DNA of 64,000 nucleotides from Parus major. Its lineage: Eukaryota > Chordata > Aves > Passeriformes > Paridae. A program made the position numbers and the translations under genes. A model generated the notes under the pieces. That model saw nothing but the letters and a program-made list of their open reading frames with translations. It was not told the DNA's origin and did not search any database. Below are positions 48,502 through 59,688 of the stretch, piece by piece; position 1 is the stretch's first letter, and every line of letters starts with the position of its first letter. Location of the stretch: contig NC_031769.1 of NCBI RefSeq assembly GCF_001522545.3, positions 133,684,616 to 133,748,615 on the forward strand, in the 5' to 3' direction.

Positions 48502-48595
48502 GTTTGTGGAAAACGTAGATTTCCAAAATGAATAAAGATGCGCAGATGAGAGCAACCATTAACCAAAAGCTAATAGAAACAGGAGAACGAGAACG
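48502..48595 (+). CDS. ENY2: ENY2 first coding exon
   Basis: Acceptor CTCTGTGTAG at 48492-48501 after a pyrimidine-rich stretch; 26 nt of leader then ATG at 48528-48530, donor GTAAGT. Coding part is 68 nt, ending two bases into an arginine codon. Confidence 0.85.
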
Positions 48596-51500
48596 GTAAG
48601 TTGACTTCCTACTCCTGCTGGTGTGAGGCTTTAAATACATCAGACGTGCGCTACACATAGAAGTAAAGTAAACTCAATAAAGTAAACTCAGCGCTGAATT
48701 CTTTAAATGCTTACACATGAAAATCTTGAGTGTTACATAAACTATTTTTTAAAATGCCTTTTGAACAGTTTTTAGTTATTCAATTGAAAAGAAGTAGAGG
48801 GGAAATAAAGGATAGGGTTAATTGGCTTATGAACTGTTAAAGCTTTCTCTTATGCAGGTATTTTGTGTTGGAATGCCCTAGATTCATGAAAGAATCATCA
48901 TTCCATGCAATTTGTTACAGTTAAATCTTCTTACCAGTTTTCTGATAAGGCGAATGAAACAAAACTTTCCTTTTTGCTTTTAAGTTTTTCTTGTGTTTCT
49001 AGCTCTGTTCTTATTAGATAAAGCAACACACAGTAGAATGCATAAAACACAAAAAAGAAATAAATAAAGAAGTAAAGAAAAAATTTGTGCAAGTCATTGT
49101 AGAGATTCCAATAAAGGCAAACAAGTAAATTGTACAATGTTTTTGGCATATTGTTGTCTTTTCAGTCTGTTTTATTGACATTGTATTTGCATACCACTAG
49201 AGTGCTTATTACATTACCCTCCTCATCGCTTCACTGTGCTTGCAACACCATCCACCAAAAGCTCTATGTCCTTCATTTTTAAAGGCCTGTATGAGAAAAA
49301 ACCTTTTTCCTGGGTCATGGCATAGCCTTGTACCTGACGTAGCCTTTTGTAGCCTGATGTGGTATCTCTGCTCTACATCTTTCCTGGTTGTGACCATCCC
49401 CCTGGAGATTGCACAGACCTTCAGCAAAGCAAGAAATTTCTTGAAATGCTATTGAGATCTGTTTTATGCTAATTTAAGAATAAGAAGGGTTTTATCAGGA
49501 CATCGATTAAAAGCTATCTTAAAAACAGGCTTTATCAGAGCTTTACTGTGATCAGAGGCAGAGCACTTGGATTTCATGAACTGGGAAATATACAGAGGCA
49601 GATAATTTCACCTGTATTTTTACTCTGCTTTTTTCACCTGTTCATCTGCCCCCTACACAATTCACTGAGGAAAAGGGGATTAGAACACTGTTTAGGCTCA
49701 TGCTACAATCCTTTCATTCATAAAGATAGGGTTTTGCTAGAGTTATTTAGGATACTACAAGATAAGCAGGCTTGCTAACTAATGGAGAAAAGGCTGAAAG
49801 GTACTAAGTTATTTATCATATCTTTCATTTTCCCTTCTGTTTTTTAGTACTAATTTTTACTTTTTTAGCTAACTTTCAGTATTCTGTTTTGATATATGGA
49901 GCAGATGCTTCATTGTGGCAGATTGTTGTGTTTTTTTTCCATTAATGCCTGAATCCTTGTTGCTTAAGCTTACATAACTAATCATACTTAGGAAGATAAG
50001 ATACAGGATCCTTCATTTTCACCCAGAACGAGGTAATGTGTAACTCAGGAGATAAACCTGCAGTTGAGTAGTGCAGAATTCTTCTCAAAAGGTGAGGGAG
50101 AAGGTTTTACTTATTTTAAAGACTTGGTATCAGGTGAAATATTCCAACTTTGAAAGTTTGCATACATCTGCTACCAGAGTAGACTCAGCTCAAGTAATTC
50201 AAGGGCTTCTACTTTTTTTTTCTGTGGCTGCAGCATCAACACTGCCAGAAGCAGATCTGTGACAAATCCTCATAGTCCAACATGGCAAACTGAAATTGGA
50301 ACTTGTTTGGGTTTGGATTCACCTGCTGTTCAGCCATTTCTGCTGCTGGTCTGGGAACTCTTGGGTAGTAATTGTAGGCTTGACTTTCAAACTGGAACAT
50401 ATTTAAGCTCATCAGGAATTAAACATCAGGAATGTTTGTTATTCTAACAAGTTTTATATTGTCTTAACAGTCTTAAAGAGCTGCTGAGAGCCAAGTTAAT
50501 TGAATGTGGCTGGAAGGATCAGTTGAAGGCACATTGCAAAGGTAACAGTGGTCAATTAATTAATTTCCTTTGTATTCAGCTGAGATTCTGGCCAAATAAA
50601 AGTCGCAGATGAAGGCTTTACTGATGCTTTAAACAAGACCTGGGCAAGAGGAATGTATCCCTGGCAACTTGACATTTATGTTTAAACATGCTTCTTAATT
50701 GAGATTACTTCTCAGCTTTGACTTCTGCATTTCTCAGTAGGGTGCAAGGCACTTTAAGTAAACAGTTGTTTCAATATTGATGTGTATTAATAATAGCCTT
50801 TATTTTGCTAGAGATTTATTCCTTTCTCTCTGGCATCACTTTTTGACTTGGCTGAAATACGTACAGAAATCTTGTTTAAACCAGTTGGAAGACTAGTAAG
50901 GATTTACTGTCTGTGCTCTTCCTTATTGTATGTTCCAAAGTGTTTTTCCAGTTGTACCTTTCTTACTACTGTAAAAATAATGTCTTGTAAGAGATAAGTG
51001 AGCCAATTTGTGAACTGCTCCAACACTCTAGTGACAGGCACATCTGGTAATACTCCGATGAGATAAAACATTTTAATATTTGTTTTTAAAATATGAATTT
51101 ATCAAAATGCATCAGCAATGGCCAGTTCTCATCCTTAAACTTATGACATAAGTGAGAGAGTAAAATCGATTGTACAATGCAGTAGGTACTGAGCTAATAA
51201 CCTGTATTCAGGTCCCATGGTACTTCATATTCTCTCATGACAATGTAGGCAGGTTTTGTTTACCAGCACAAGTTTTGTCATTTTATGTAAGTATTGATCT
51301 TGGTCTTTCCCAGATGTCATTAAAGAAAAAGGATTAGAGCATGTTACTGTCGACGATTTGGTGGCAGAAATCACTCCCAAAGGCAGAGGTAAGAAAATGA
51401 AAATGTGGATGGAGTAGTACATCAACACACATACCTCTATTTCATTAGCATTTTGAAAGCAGTGTCATGAGCTCGCCTATGTTGGATTAAAGGAAAAATG

Positions 51501-52407
51501 TTAATAGTGTGATATTAACTACAAATAAAATGTTAATAGCTTAATATTAACTACAAATGAAACGTGAATTTGTATTGTGTAGCATCCTTCAGATTACTTT
51601 TGCAAATTGCATTACTTCGTCATGTCTACATTCATTTTTATAATTGACCTAATGGTCCCAAGTTGTGTACACAATACAGATGTTTTAAAATTCCAAATCT
51701 TTTCAGATGGAAAATCAGAAATAACGGTTCTAGTGTAAGAGGAATGGGAAGAGTAAAGGACATAGCATAGAGATACAAAAAAATTAAATTACTTAAGGAA
51801 ACTGCAGTTCTCTTTATATTGTTCGTCTTGAGCTCTCTAGCAGGGTTTGATGTTAGTGGTAGAAACTTAATTAAGTTCTAGACTAAAATAGGCCTTCAAA
51901 ATAGCTTGCTCAGAGGCCCTTACTCAGAGGCCAGGGTTGAGATTATTTTTTTTTTGTCTTACATTTGTGAAGACAAAAGGTAGGATAATCACACTTCTTC
52001 CGTGTGAACACACTTGTTCTGTGTTTGTTCTGGTGATTATATCCTACTTCCTGTTGAATAATCCTTTTCCTCAAACTTCCCAATTTTTTGGACTATGAAC
52101 AGGAAAAAAACCGACCAGTAACAACATTGTTCTCAATAGATCCCAATTTTAGCCTATTTTAAATGGGAAAGATATAAATGTGTTATGAAAATCAAGTAGT
52201 TTCAGTTAGTTAGGTATTAACAGAATTGCAAGAACAATGAAAGAATAGAAATGGCTGTTGTAAAAGTATGGTTTTAGCATACTTTTTATTTTGTCTTTTT
52301 TTACTTCTTGCTTTCTTATTTGTGTTTTAGCTTTGGTACCAGACAGTGTAAAGAAAGAACTCTTGCAAAGAATAAGAACCTTCCTTGCTCAGCATGCCAG
52401 TCTTTAA
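48528..52407 (+). CDS. ENY2: Transcription and mRNA export factor ENY2 (4 coding exons)
   Basis: Four exons give 291 nt, 96 residues plus TAA. The product begins [20 protein letters not shown], runs through [18 protein letters not shown] and [16 protein letters not shown], and ends [15 protein letters not shown], nearly identical to human ENY2. From family knowledge: ENY2 is a small all-helical protein that wraps around partner helices; it is a subunit of the SAGA deubiquitinase module (with ATXN7L3 and USP22) and of TREX-2 (on GANP), coupling transcription to mRNA export at nuclear pores. All introns are GT-AG. An in-frame TAG lies four codons before the ATG, so the protein starts here if exon 2 begins at 48502, giving the 96-residue form rather than the 101-residue form annotated in human. 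No defects seen. Confidence 0.96.
48596..50470 (+). other. ENY2 intron after first coding exon
   Basis: 1.9 kb, GT-AG. No gene or mobile element recognised. Confidence 0.85.
50471..50541 (+). CDS. ENY2: ENY2 second coding exon
   Basis: 71 nt, acceptor CTTAACAG, donor GTAACA. Encodes [19 protein letters not shown] and AHCK. Confidence 0.95.
50542..51313 (+). other. ENY2 intron after second coding exon
   Basis: 0.8 kb, GT-AG, nothing recognised. Confidence 0.85.
51314..51388 (+). CDS. ENY2: ENY2 third coding exon
   Basis: 75 nt, acceptor TTTCCCAG, donor GTAAGA. Encodes [16 protein letters not shown] and VAEITPKGR. Confidence 0.96.
51389..52330 (+). other. ENY2 intron after third coding exon
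   Basis: 0.9 kb, GT-AG, containing a 32-bp tandem duplication. Confidence 0.85.
51495..51558. repeat. Tandem duplication, two 32-bp units
   Basis: Units 51495-51526 and 51527-51558, starting AAAATGTTAATAG and ending ATTAACTACAAAT, differ at only a few central bases. Confidence 0.85.
52331..52407 (+). CDS. ENY2: ENY2 last coding exon
   Basis: 77 nt including TAA, acceptor GTGTTTTAG. Encodes [19 protein letters not shown] and AQHASL. Confidence 0.96.
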
Positions 52408-52560
52408 TTTTGATGTTCATCTGGGATACAGTTTCCTGTATTACATCAATCATGTCAGGATTGGAATGCAGTTTACATACTTAAGGATGAAAAAAACAAT
52501 AAATTTTCTTTGCACTGCATCAATTTCTTAAACTTGGTGTTATTTTAATAAAAAATTTTG
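52408..52560 (+). terminator. ENY2 3' UTR with two polyadenylation signals
   Basis: AATAAA at 52498-52503 and again at 52547-52552, 91 and 140 nt after the stop codon. A short 3' UTR fits ENY2. Confidence 0.8.
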
Positions 52561-53404
52561 TGGACTCGTGTTTCTAAGGTGGTTCTCTCTCTCAGTGGAC
52601 TGTAATGTGGTGTCACTTGTTCCAGTTTTTAATAATCCTTAACTTTATACAACTGTGGAACCTTGCAAAGGTTTTTCAGAAAAGAAGCACAGTTAACAAG
52701 TATGTTGACCAGAAATGCAGAAAGGTGTAAAAAAAAAAAAATGTGGAAAGTGGGATAAGACATACTGCTGAGTATATCCTTTCTGATTATCCCAGAGTAA
52801 GCAGGAGAAAGTTAACACTACATGAAACTGTTGGTGAAATTCCTTTTGTACTTCTTTTCTACAGCATTAGTTGTTTAAAGTCTCTGATGTGGGTTGCATT
52901 CATAAGAGGTCGAAATCTTCAGGAAAAAGGCAGTTGTATCTTCCATCAGCAATTCTTTTCACATTTATTTTGAGCACTATTCTAATTCTGAACAACTGCT
53001 GTTTTCTAGCTTTGCCCATATTATTGGTGGGGTTTTTTTATGTGTGTCTTAGGGGCCTTTTTAAATTGAAGTACCATTCAATAATTTGCCACTGTACATC
53101 TTCTAATACGATGTATTTTTAATTCTTGTATCTGGAACTGTAACATCAGCCAGGTCTATACATAGCTGCAAAAATAAATTTTATTAATACAGAGGATCAG
53201 AAAAGGACTTTGAAGTGAGAGTGGTTAATTTTTCCCAGCACGTATTTGTCGTTTAGAATAAGCTATAAAGTGGAGAAGCGCAAGCATAAGCAGACTCTGA
53301 ATGAGCCGTCGGCTACTGTTGTGACTCGGTGGCTATTGTGAAAAATTACTGACTCAACATAATACTCATACTCGTAGTTGGAAGAATACTGTAAAAACTA
53401 GCAC
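52561..53404. other. Intergenic DNA downstream of ENY2
   Basis: No gene recognised; includes a 13-base A run ending near 52741. Confidence 0.5.
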
Positions 53405-54060
53405 TTAGAAAATCAGTCCTGTGCCAGTGGGTTGTGCTGTTCCATCATTGCTGCGAGCTCCCAGCTGAGGAGCCGCTCGGAGGCACCGGCGTCCTGCGCA
53501 TGGGGAGGGTGACAGGGGCTCCCCGTCTCCAGCACCTCCGCTGCTGCCCGGCCCCTTGGTCTGCGGGGCCCGAGCTGCGCTCCTGGGGCNNNNNNNNNNN
53601 NNNNNNNNNNNNNNNNNNNNNNNNNNNNNNNNNNNNNNNNNNNNNNNNNNNNNNNNNNNNNNNNNNNNNNNNNNNNNNNNNNNNNNNNNNNNNNNNNNNN
53701 NNNNNNNNNNNNNNNNNNNNNNNNNNNNNNNNNNNNNNNNNNNNNNNNNNNNNNNNNNNNNNNNNNNNNNNNNNNNNNNNNNNNNNNNNNNNNNNNNNNN
53801 NNNNNNNNNNNNNNNNNNNNNNNNNNNNNNNNNNNNNNNNNNNNNNNNNNNNNNNNNNNNNNNNNNNNNNNNNNNNNNNNNNNNNNNNNNNNNNNNNNNN
53901 NNNNTGCTCCCCTCACTGCCCGCCCGCTGGGACACGCCGCCTCAGCCCGGAGGTCACCTGCGCGGCGCTGGGCAGAGCGACAGCGGCAGGGCCAGGCCGA
54001 GAGGGCTCCAGTGGCTGCTCAGACGGGGGAACAGCTCTGGAGAAGTTCGGCAATAGCCAA
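53405..54060. other. GC-rich CpG patch interrupted by an assembly gap
   Basis: GC-rich flanks (53450-53589 and 53905-54030) on both sides of undetermined bases. Open frames across it run through Ns and are not evidence of coding. It could be a CpG-island promoter, a GC-rich exon or part of a repeat; I recognise no protein. Confidence 0.6.
53590..53904. other. Assembly gap, 315 N
   Basis: Continuous undetermined bases. Its GC-rich surroundings are typical of places where short-read assemblies of bird genomes fail. Confidence 0.99.
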
Positions 54061-54359
54061 AGGTCAAGTTTGGCAGTAGACAGGAGTTGGTATAAACAGG
54101 ACAATGTCAATATCAACAGGAGAAGATGTAACTGGTCATGAACATCTTTTGTCTACGGAGACCAAGTTCCTGCAAAGACAAAACAAAACTAGAGCCAGGA
54201 TGGTGGATCTGCTGCAGATATTCCACCTGAGGGCCTTGCCTGTGCTGTTTTAAATCTATCTTCATATCAGTTTGAGCATATTTTCTGTATGTCATTGCCT
54301 CTATGCAGTTAAATAATGGTGGAGGTAGGAAAGAAGACAATTCTTTCACTTAAAAATTC

Positions 54360-54378
54360 TTTTTTTTTTTTTTTTTTT
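54360..54378. repeat. Poly-T tract
   Basis: 19 T in a row just before the LTR. Confidence 0.95.
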
Positions 54379-54399
54379 AATGTGTTTTTTTATTCAGTA

Positions 54400-54953
54400 T
54401 GTATCATGGATTAAACTTTGCTGGCAACTTAGCTCCACACAGCTGCTCACTCACTCCCCCCAACACCCAGTGGGATGGGGAAGCGAATTGGAAGCATAAA
54501 AGTTAGAAAACTCTTGGGTTGAAATAAAAACAGCTTAATAGGTAAGGCAGAAGCCATGCACACAAGATAACAAAACGATTCATTCACCGCTTCCCACTGG
54601 CAGACAAGTATTCAGATACCTTCAGGAAAGCAGGGGTCCATTCTACTTAAGTTACTATGGAAGAGAAATGCGAGCACTCGAAATATTCCCCCTTTCATTC
54701 TCCCTCCAGCTTTATGTTGACACCCAGTTGGGATCAGCTGTCTTGGATGGGTCCTCTCCCCACTCCATATGCATCCCCAGTCCCCTCACTGGTGCAGTAG
54801 GGTGAGAAGGAGAAAAGGCCTTGATGGTGTGTAAGCACTGCTCAGCAGTGATGAAAACAGCCCTATCTTGACACTATTTTGAGCACAAATTGAAAACAGC
54901 CCTGTAATAGCTACTATAAATAATATTAACTCCATGCTAGCCAAACCTGCACA
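54400..54953 (-). mobile_element. Endogenous retrovirus LTR (solo), family A, minus strand
   Basis: 554 bp. On the minus strand it begins TGTGCAGGTTTGGCTAGC (54953) and ends near 54400 with the TAATCCATGATACA terminus. Plus-strand reading has CACACAGCTGCTCACTCACT near 54436, GGGATGGGGAAGCG near 54473, GTTGAAATAAAAACAG near 54519 and TCATTCACCGCTTCCCA near 54579. It resembles the 5.76-kb LTR in overall layout. No internal genes. GTA on both outer sides may be a remnant of a target duplication. Confidence 0.75.
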
Positions 54954-57900
54954 GTATGTTAATTTAATGTAACTTTATTTGCTGGTATGTTCTATTTTAA
55001 TTGCATATATGTATAATTATTATAAGTTACTCATTCCAGACTTGATATACCCAGTTCTAGTACTTGATGGAGTACATTGTTTCTTCACACAATCTAGCAG
55101 AATATATGCTACCTGAGTGTGTTTTACGTGTGTCAAAGTTGTAAAATACCATCAGTAGTGTTACCCTTTTGTTCTTGGAGGTCTTTGCTAATGTTCTGAA
55201 AGACTTAAAAGTTTTTGTTTAATGAATGGCTGCAGCATGTCATGGGCACAGAATGAATTTGCTCCAGAGCTACCAATTGATTTCCTTCACTGTGGTGGGA
55301 GAGGGCCAGATTTAAGGTATTCATACACTGAACTGTAGACTTGTCTCATCTGTAAACATCTGAAATTCCACCTGGAATGTGAAAGCTGAACTGCAGTTGC
55401 TGTAAGTGCAATATTGTCCTCTGCAGGCAGCTCATACTTGGCACAGAATAAAGACTGAACGCTGAAAAAAATTTCAGAAAATTGTGCTGACCAATCTGAA
55501 GTTAAAAGGCTTGACAAGAAGCTCTTTCACATCCTGCCAAAAATAAGCTGTAAAGTTATGACCAGACTGGCTTAAAATGCAAGAGTGTTCAGAGACCCAG
55601 AAGGAAGAGGAGAGTGACCGCATTCAAGACCTGTGGCTTCTGTCTCAGGATACCACTGGCTGCTCTTTGATGTAAGCAGCCCAATGCCACTTGTTCCCCG
55701 TGTGAGTTCTGTTAATCACACCAGTGCAGCCACCACTAAGTAGCCAGGCAAAGAGCATGCTGGACAACATGTGCGGGTCCAAATTAGACTGGAGTGTCCT
55801 GGTCAGAGGTATCTTGATGGATCTTCTAAGAATGAAGTTATATTTGTGGTGATATCAGTAATGAGAGATGGTTTCTTTGTGGCCTCATATTTTTGTTTTA
55901 ATTGCAGGTTTATTCTTGGATGCATAAGCTGGCTTGTTTTGCAAACAGCAGTCTTAGTTTCTACTTATTTGTTTGAGTATTGAAAACAGTAACATTCAGG
56001 GTTCAGTCAGAGCACTGTCCTGCTGAGTTTTTTTTCCCACACTGAAAAGTACAATGATTTGTGTTTTTAAGGATTCCATACTTCTAGCATATACAGACAG
56101 ATAGATGCATTAAGTAATTTTTCTTCAAAATTTCTGCAATTTTAATGTCATGAAATACACTGATTCCTTAGAAAGGCAGACAGCACCAAGAACTAAACAG
56201 CCATGAAGTGAGAATTCAGGATTGATGTGAATTACCTCAGCTGTGGGAATATTTTTATTTTAGCTGGCCCAGTGCATATACATTCCAGTAGCTTGTTCAA
56301 ATTCATCTTTTTGTAGACAAGTCTGCAAAAAATAAAATAGTTTGTAAACAGACATGGAAGTAATGGGTTGGATAACAGCTAGAGTATATTGCTGTAGCTC
56401 TGGATGTGCACTAATCCAAATTCTATGTGACAGCAAATTGAATAGTTCTACTGCTGTCAATGTCAATAGAAAAAAGTTAGCTTAGCCTATCCCTTAGTCA
56501 GGCCCTGAGGGGTCTGAAATGCACAATGAGCTGAAATTTGTTTGATTCTAATTTGTTTGATAATTATTCTCCCATGAACACTTCTCTGTATTGACATAGT
56601 CCAGTCACAAAATGTTACAAACCAGTGACATCACCAATAGTTTCTGCTGGGATGTCAAACTTTTACTCACATCTTAGATAGAATGATTTTGCTACCATAG
56701 GTTTTTTCTTTTTTTTTTTTTTTTTTTTTGAGTGGGGAGTATTGTTTCTCTTATTTTCTTCCCATTTTTTCTTCATTCTTGTTTACTGCCATAATGTTTC
56801 AGTATGGCCCTTTATCACTTGGAGAGCAAGTACATGAGAAATCTGTTCAAATGCAGTAAAATTCCATCAGAGCTATTAAAAAATATTTGCTGCTTCTCAT
56901 TTCTCTCTGGAGGATCCTTTGAGGTGACAGCTCTGGACTGTTTCATCCATGCCATCATCTTCTGGAATATGTTTGATTGTAGCAATTGTGGCACATTGAG
57001 AGTTTGGCTTTAACTTAGTGATTGAGTTTTCACTGGAGCAGTGAAAAATGTGCAGTGTTTCTACCTGCTGGCTTTGGCTTTATTTAAATTTCTAAGTATT
57101 TGCAATTTAAATCAGAGTGTGTTCTACTCGGCCTGTTTTTCTCAGCTATTCATTTTCCAAAAAAGAAACAGCTGTGGCTGCAGAACCAAATGTGTAATGA
57201 CTGGAGCACAAAATGAGGAAAAACAAATTCATTTCCTCATAAATAATTTATATTTCACCACCTCAGTGTAATAAATAGTTTAATTGGTATTGGTATATTA
57301 TTGACTTGGAATAACAAAAGGCCTAATCTCACTTTACTGTATTTCACATTTACCATGATGCTTTCCATCTGAACAGGATTATTCTTAAAAATGTTTTTTA
57401 TGCTTAGCTTTTAGCTAGTGATTTAGTATCAGATCATTAAAAATGTCCCTCTAAGAAATCCCAGCTAATTTCTGTTTGTTGGAGTCACTAGGAAAGAGGT
57501 ATCCATTCTTTCAGTCAATGATCCTGAGAATAGATAGCAAGTTGTTGTTGATCGAATCTGTGTTTGGCAGCCTGTGGGTGAACACTGACAAGGGCAGAGC
57601 AACCTGGCCTCTTCTGCTGCCTGGCTCTCATCCACCGTCTGTGTACAAAGTCACCACAGTGTTGGGCTTTTGCATCTAGTGCTCAGGGCAGAAGCAACAC
57701 AATTCCCTGGAAAGCAGTGACACTGGAAATTGTAGGGAAAAAATCAGCATCTGCTTCCAAGGATTCTTTGAATACGTATGAGCAGAGATGAGCATAACAC
57801 TGATCCTAGCTTTGTATGCTGCCTGGTGAGTCTGATGCTCAATTTGTAATTTTGACAGGAAATAGAAAAAAATGGAGCACTGAAAGAGAAAAGGGAATTA

Positions 57901-58777
57901 TTGAGGGGTACCTCTGTTAGACTGAAAATCTCCCAATGTTATTCTATTGAAAATAAACTGATACAAAATATGGTTGTGATGTGTCATAATCTTCTTAGGG
58001 GGAAAAAAGTAAACAAAGGAAACTTTAACAGAGAAAGGATTAAAGAGTATATGAAAATAGAAGTCAAAATTCAAATTTAAAAGAACAACTGCTTAATTAC
58101 TAGAACTAGAAGCAGTGAAGAAGTATGGTGGATCCTTCATTTTTCAGTGCTTTCCTGAGTACAACATGCCTTTAAGGAAGAACTGCTTTAGGCCAGTGTT
58201 GATCAAACTTTCTGGAAATAAAGTACTCATCTATGCATGCTTCCTGGAGCTGGCAGCAGTTGCTCAGTTTCTTCCAAAAGAGAAAGAAAAGCCAGAATAA
58301 ACTCTTTCCACAGAGAGAAAATGCTTGTTTAGTTGAACACAAGCATAAGTGGCTAGCCCCAAACACAAATGTAACTGGGTGGAATTCATTGTCCTTGGAA
58401 GCTACAATGGAAGAGGCAGTAAAAGTTAAGCATTACAAAATCTTTTTTTGAAACCTGGATTGGAAAATGCTATCTCTAGCTAATTTGTTAATATTTTCAA
58501 GCACATTTCATTCTGAGGTAAGTTTCTGCCCAAACCCTGGATCAATTTGCTAATATTTGAGTTGTTCAGCTTACATTTCAAAATACATGTTGACACATAT
58601 TTTGCAGGAGAAGTTTCATGAAATAGTCAATGGCCAGAAGAGGATTGTTCTTCCTTTGTTGAATAAAGATCAAAAAGAGTGTGATCTAAGCCTGGTTTCA
58701 GCCTACTGACTGCTGCAATGATAAATATAACTTAAAATGCTTCCTCACTATCATGAAGTGAACGGGAAAACTTGATG
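54954..58777. other. Intergenic DNA, nothing recognised
   Basis: 3.8 kb of AT-rich sequence with no recognised exon. In particular I found no exon resembling the start of PKHD1L1, which follows ENY2 in human. Only low-complexity tracts stand out. Confidence 0.5.
56702..56729. repeat. Poly-T tract
   Basis: TTTTTTC followed by 21 T. No retroposed gene was recognised next to it. Confidence 0.9.
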
Positions 58778-59107
58778 ATCACAGAATCGCAGAATAATCT
58801 GAGTTGGAAGGGATCAGCAAGGAATATCAAGTTGAAATCCTAGTCCTGCACAGAAGCACACTGAAGAATCACACCATGTGTCTGACAGTATGGTCCAAAT
58901 ACTTCTTGAACTTTGTAAGTGGTGCTGTGACCACCTCCCTGGGGAACTCTTCCTGTGCCAAACATCCTCTGGGTGAAGAACCTTTTCCTGATGTCCAGCC
59001 TAAACCTCCCCTGACACAGCTTCAGGCCATTCCCCTGGCTCCTGTCACTGGTCACCACAGAGCAGGGATCAGTGTCAGCTCCTTCTCTTCCCCTCGTATG
59101 AGGAAGT
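58778..59107 (-). mobile_element. CR1 LINE 3' end, minus strand
   Basis: 330 bp. On the plus strand it starts ATCACAGAATCGCAGAATA (complement of the CR1 terminal repeat), then GAGTTGGAAGGGATCAGCAA, and later CCCTGGGGAACTCTTCCTGT near 58938, GGTGAAGAACCTTTTCCTGA near 58972 and CAGGCCATTCCCCTGGCTCC near 59023. 5'-truncated and non-coding. Confidence 0.9.
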
Positions 59108-59640
59108 GTATAATGAATGAAAAAATGTATTTATTTTACTTCCTCATATATCTTCTTTGATTGCTTTCTCTCCTTCAGACTGTATGTACATGAGGTTACA
59201 CAGTTATATTCAAAATTAGCTGTTGGTTTTTTCGCCACATCAGATGGGATCTAGTTTCACAGTCCAAATTTTACTGAGACATTAAGGTTTGTCTGGAACT
59301 CACATTATTTTTATACAAATTTTGGGAACACTCAACACTTCCAACAGCCACTGGTCTTGGCACACTGGTATTCAGATCAGAATACAAATATTGAAGTTTC
59401 TGGGCTGTAACACAGGTCTTTTTTGCTGAACTGATTTATTTTAAAATGGGAAAAGCAAGGAGTCATTATTAATATTTTTCTATTAATTTCTTCTCCTAAC
59501 TTCAGAGTAATCCTGCTTGAAATTAGACCGTGATCTGGCAAAGAGCATGAATTAAAGGAACTTGCATTTTCTAAATTCATAGAAATTCCTCTAACAAATG
59601 CTGAAAAAGAAAAACTTCATTATTCTCTCCCCTCGAATAC

Positions 59641-59688
59641 CAACCAACCAACCAACCAACCAATCAACCAACTAACCAACCAACCACA
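59641..59688. repeat. (CCAA)n microsatellite
   Basis: Imperfect CCAA tetranucleotide run, about twelve units with a few substitutions. Confidence 0.9.

Noticed and set aside
47943..48566. Frames of 110-181 codons on both strands at the CpG island
   Set aside because: Low stop frequency in GC-rich DNA; they overlap the promoter and untranslated leader of NUDCD1/ENY2.
53405..54141. Frames of 166-235 codons across the gap
   Set aside because: Most of their length is undetermined bases.
56702..56729. Poly-T tract as the tail of a reversed processed pseudogene
   Set aside because: No gene-like sequence found on the adjoining side; a simple homopolymer is enough.
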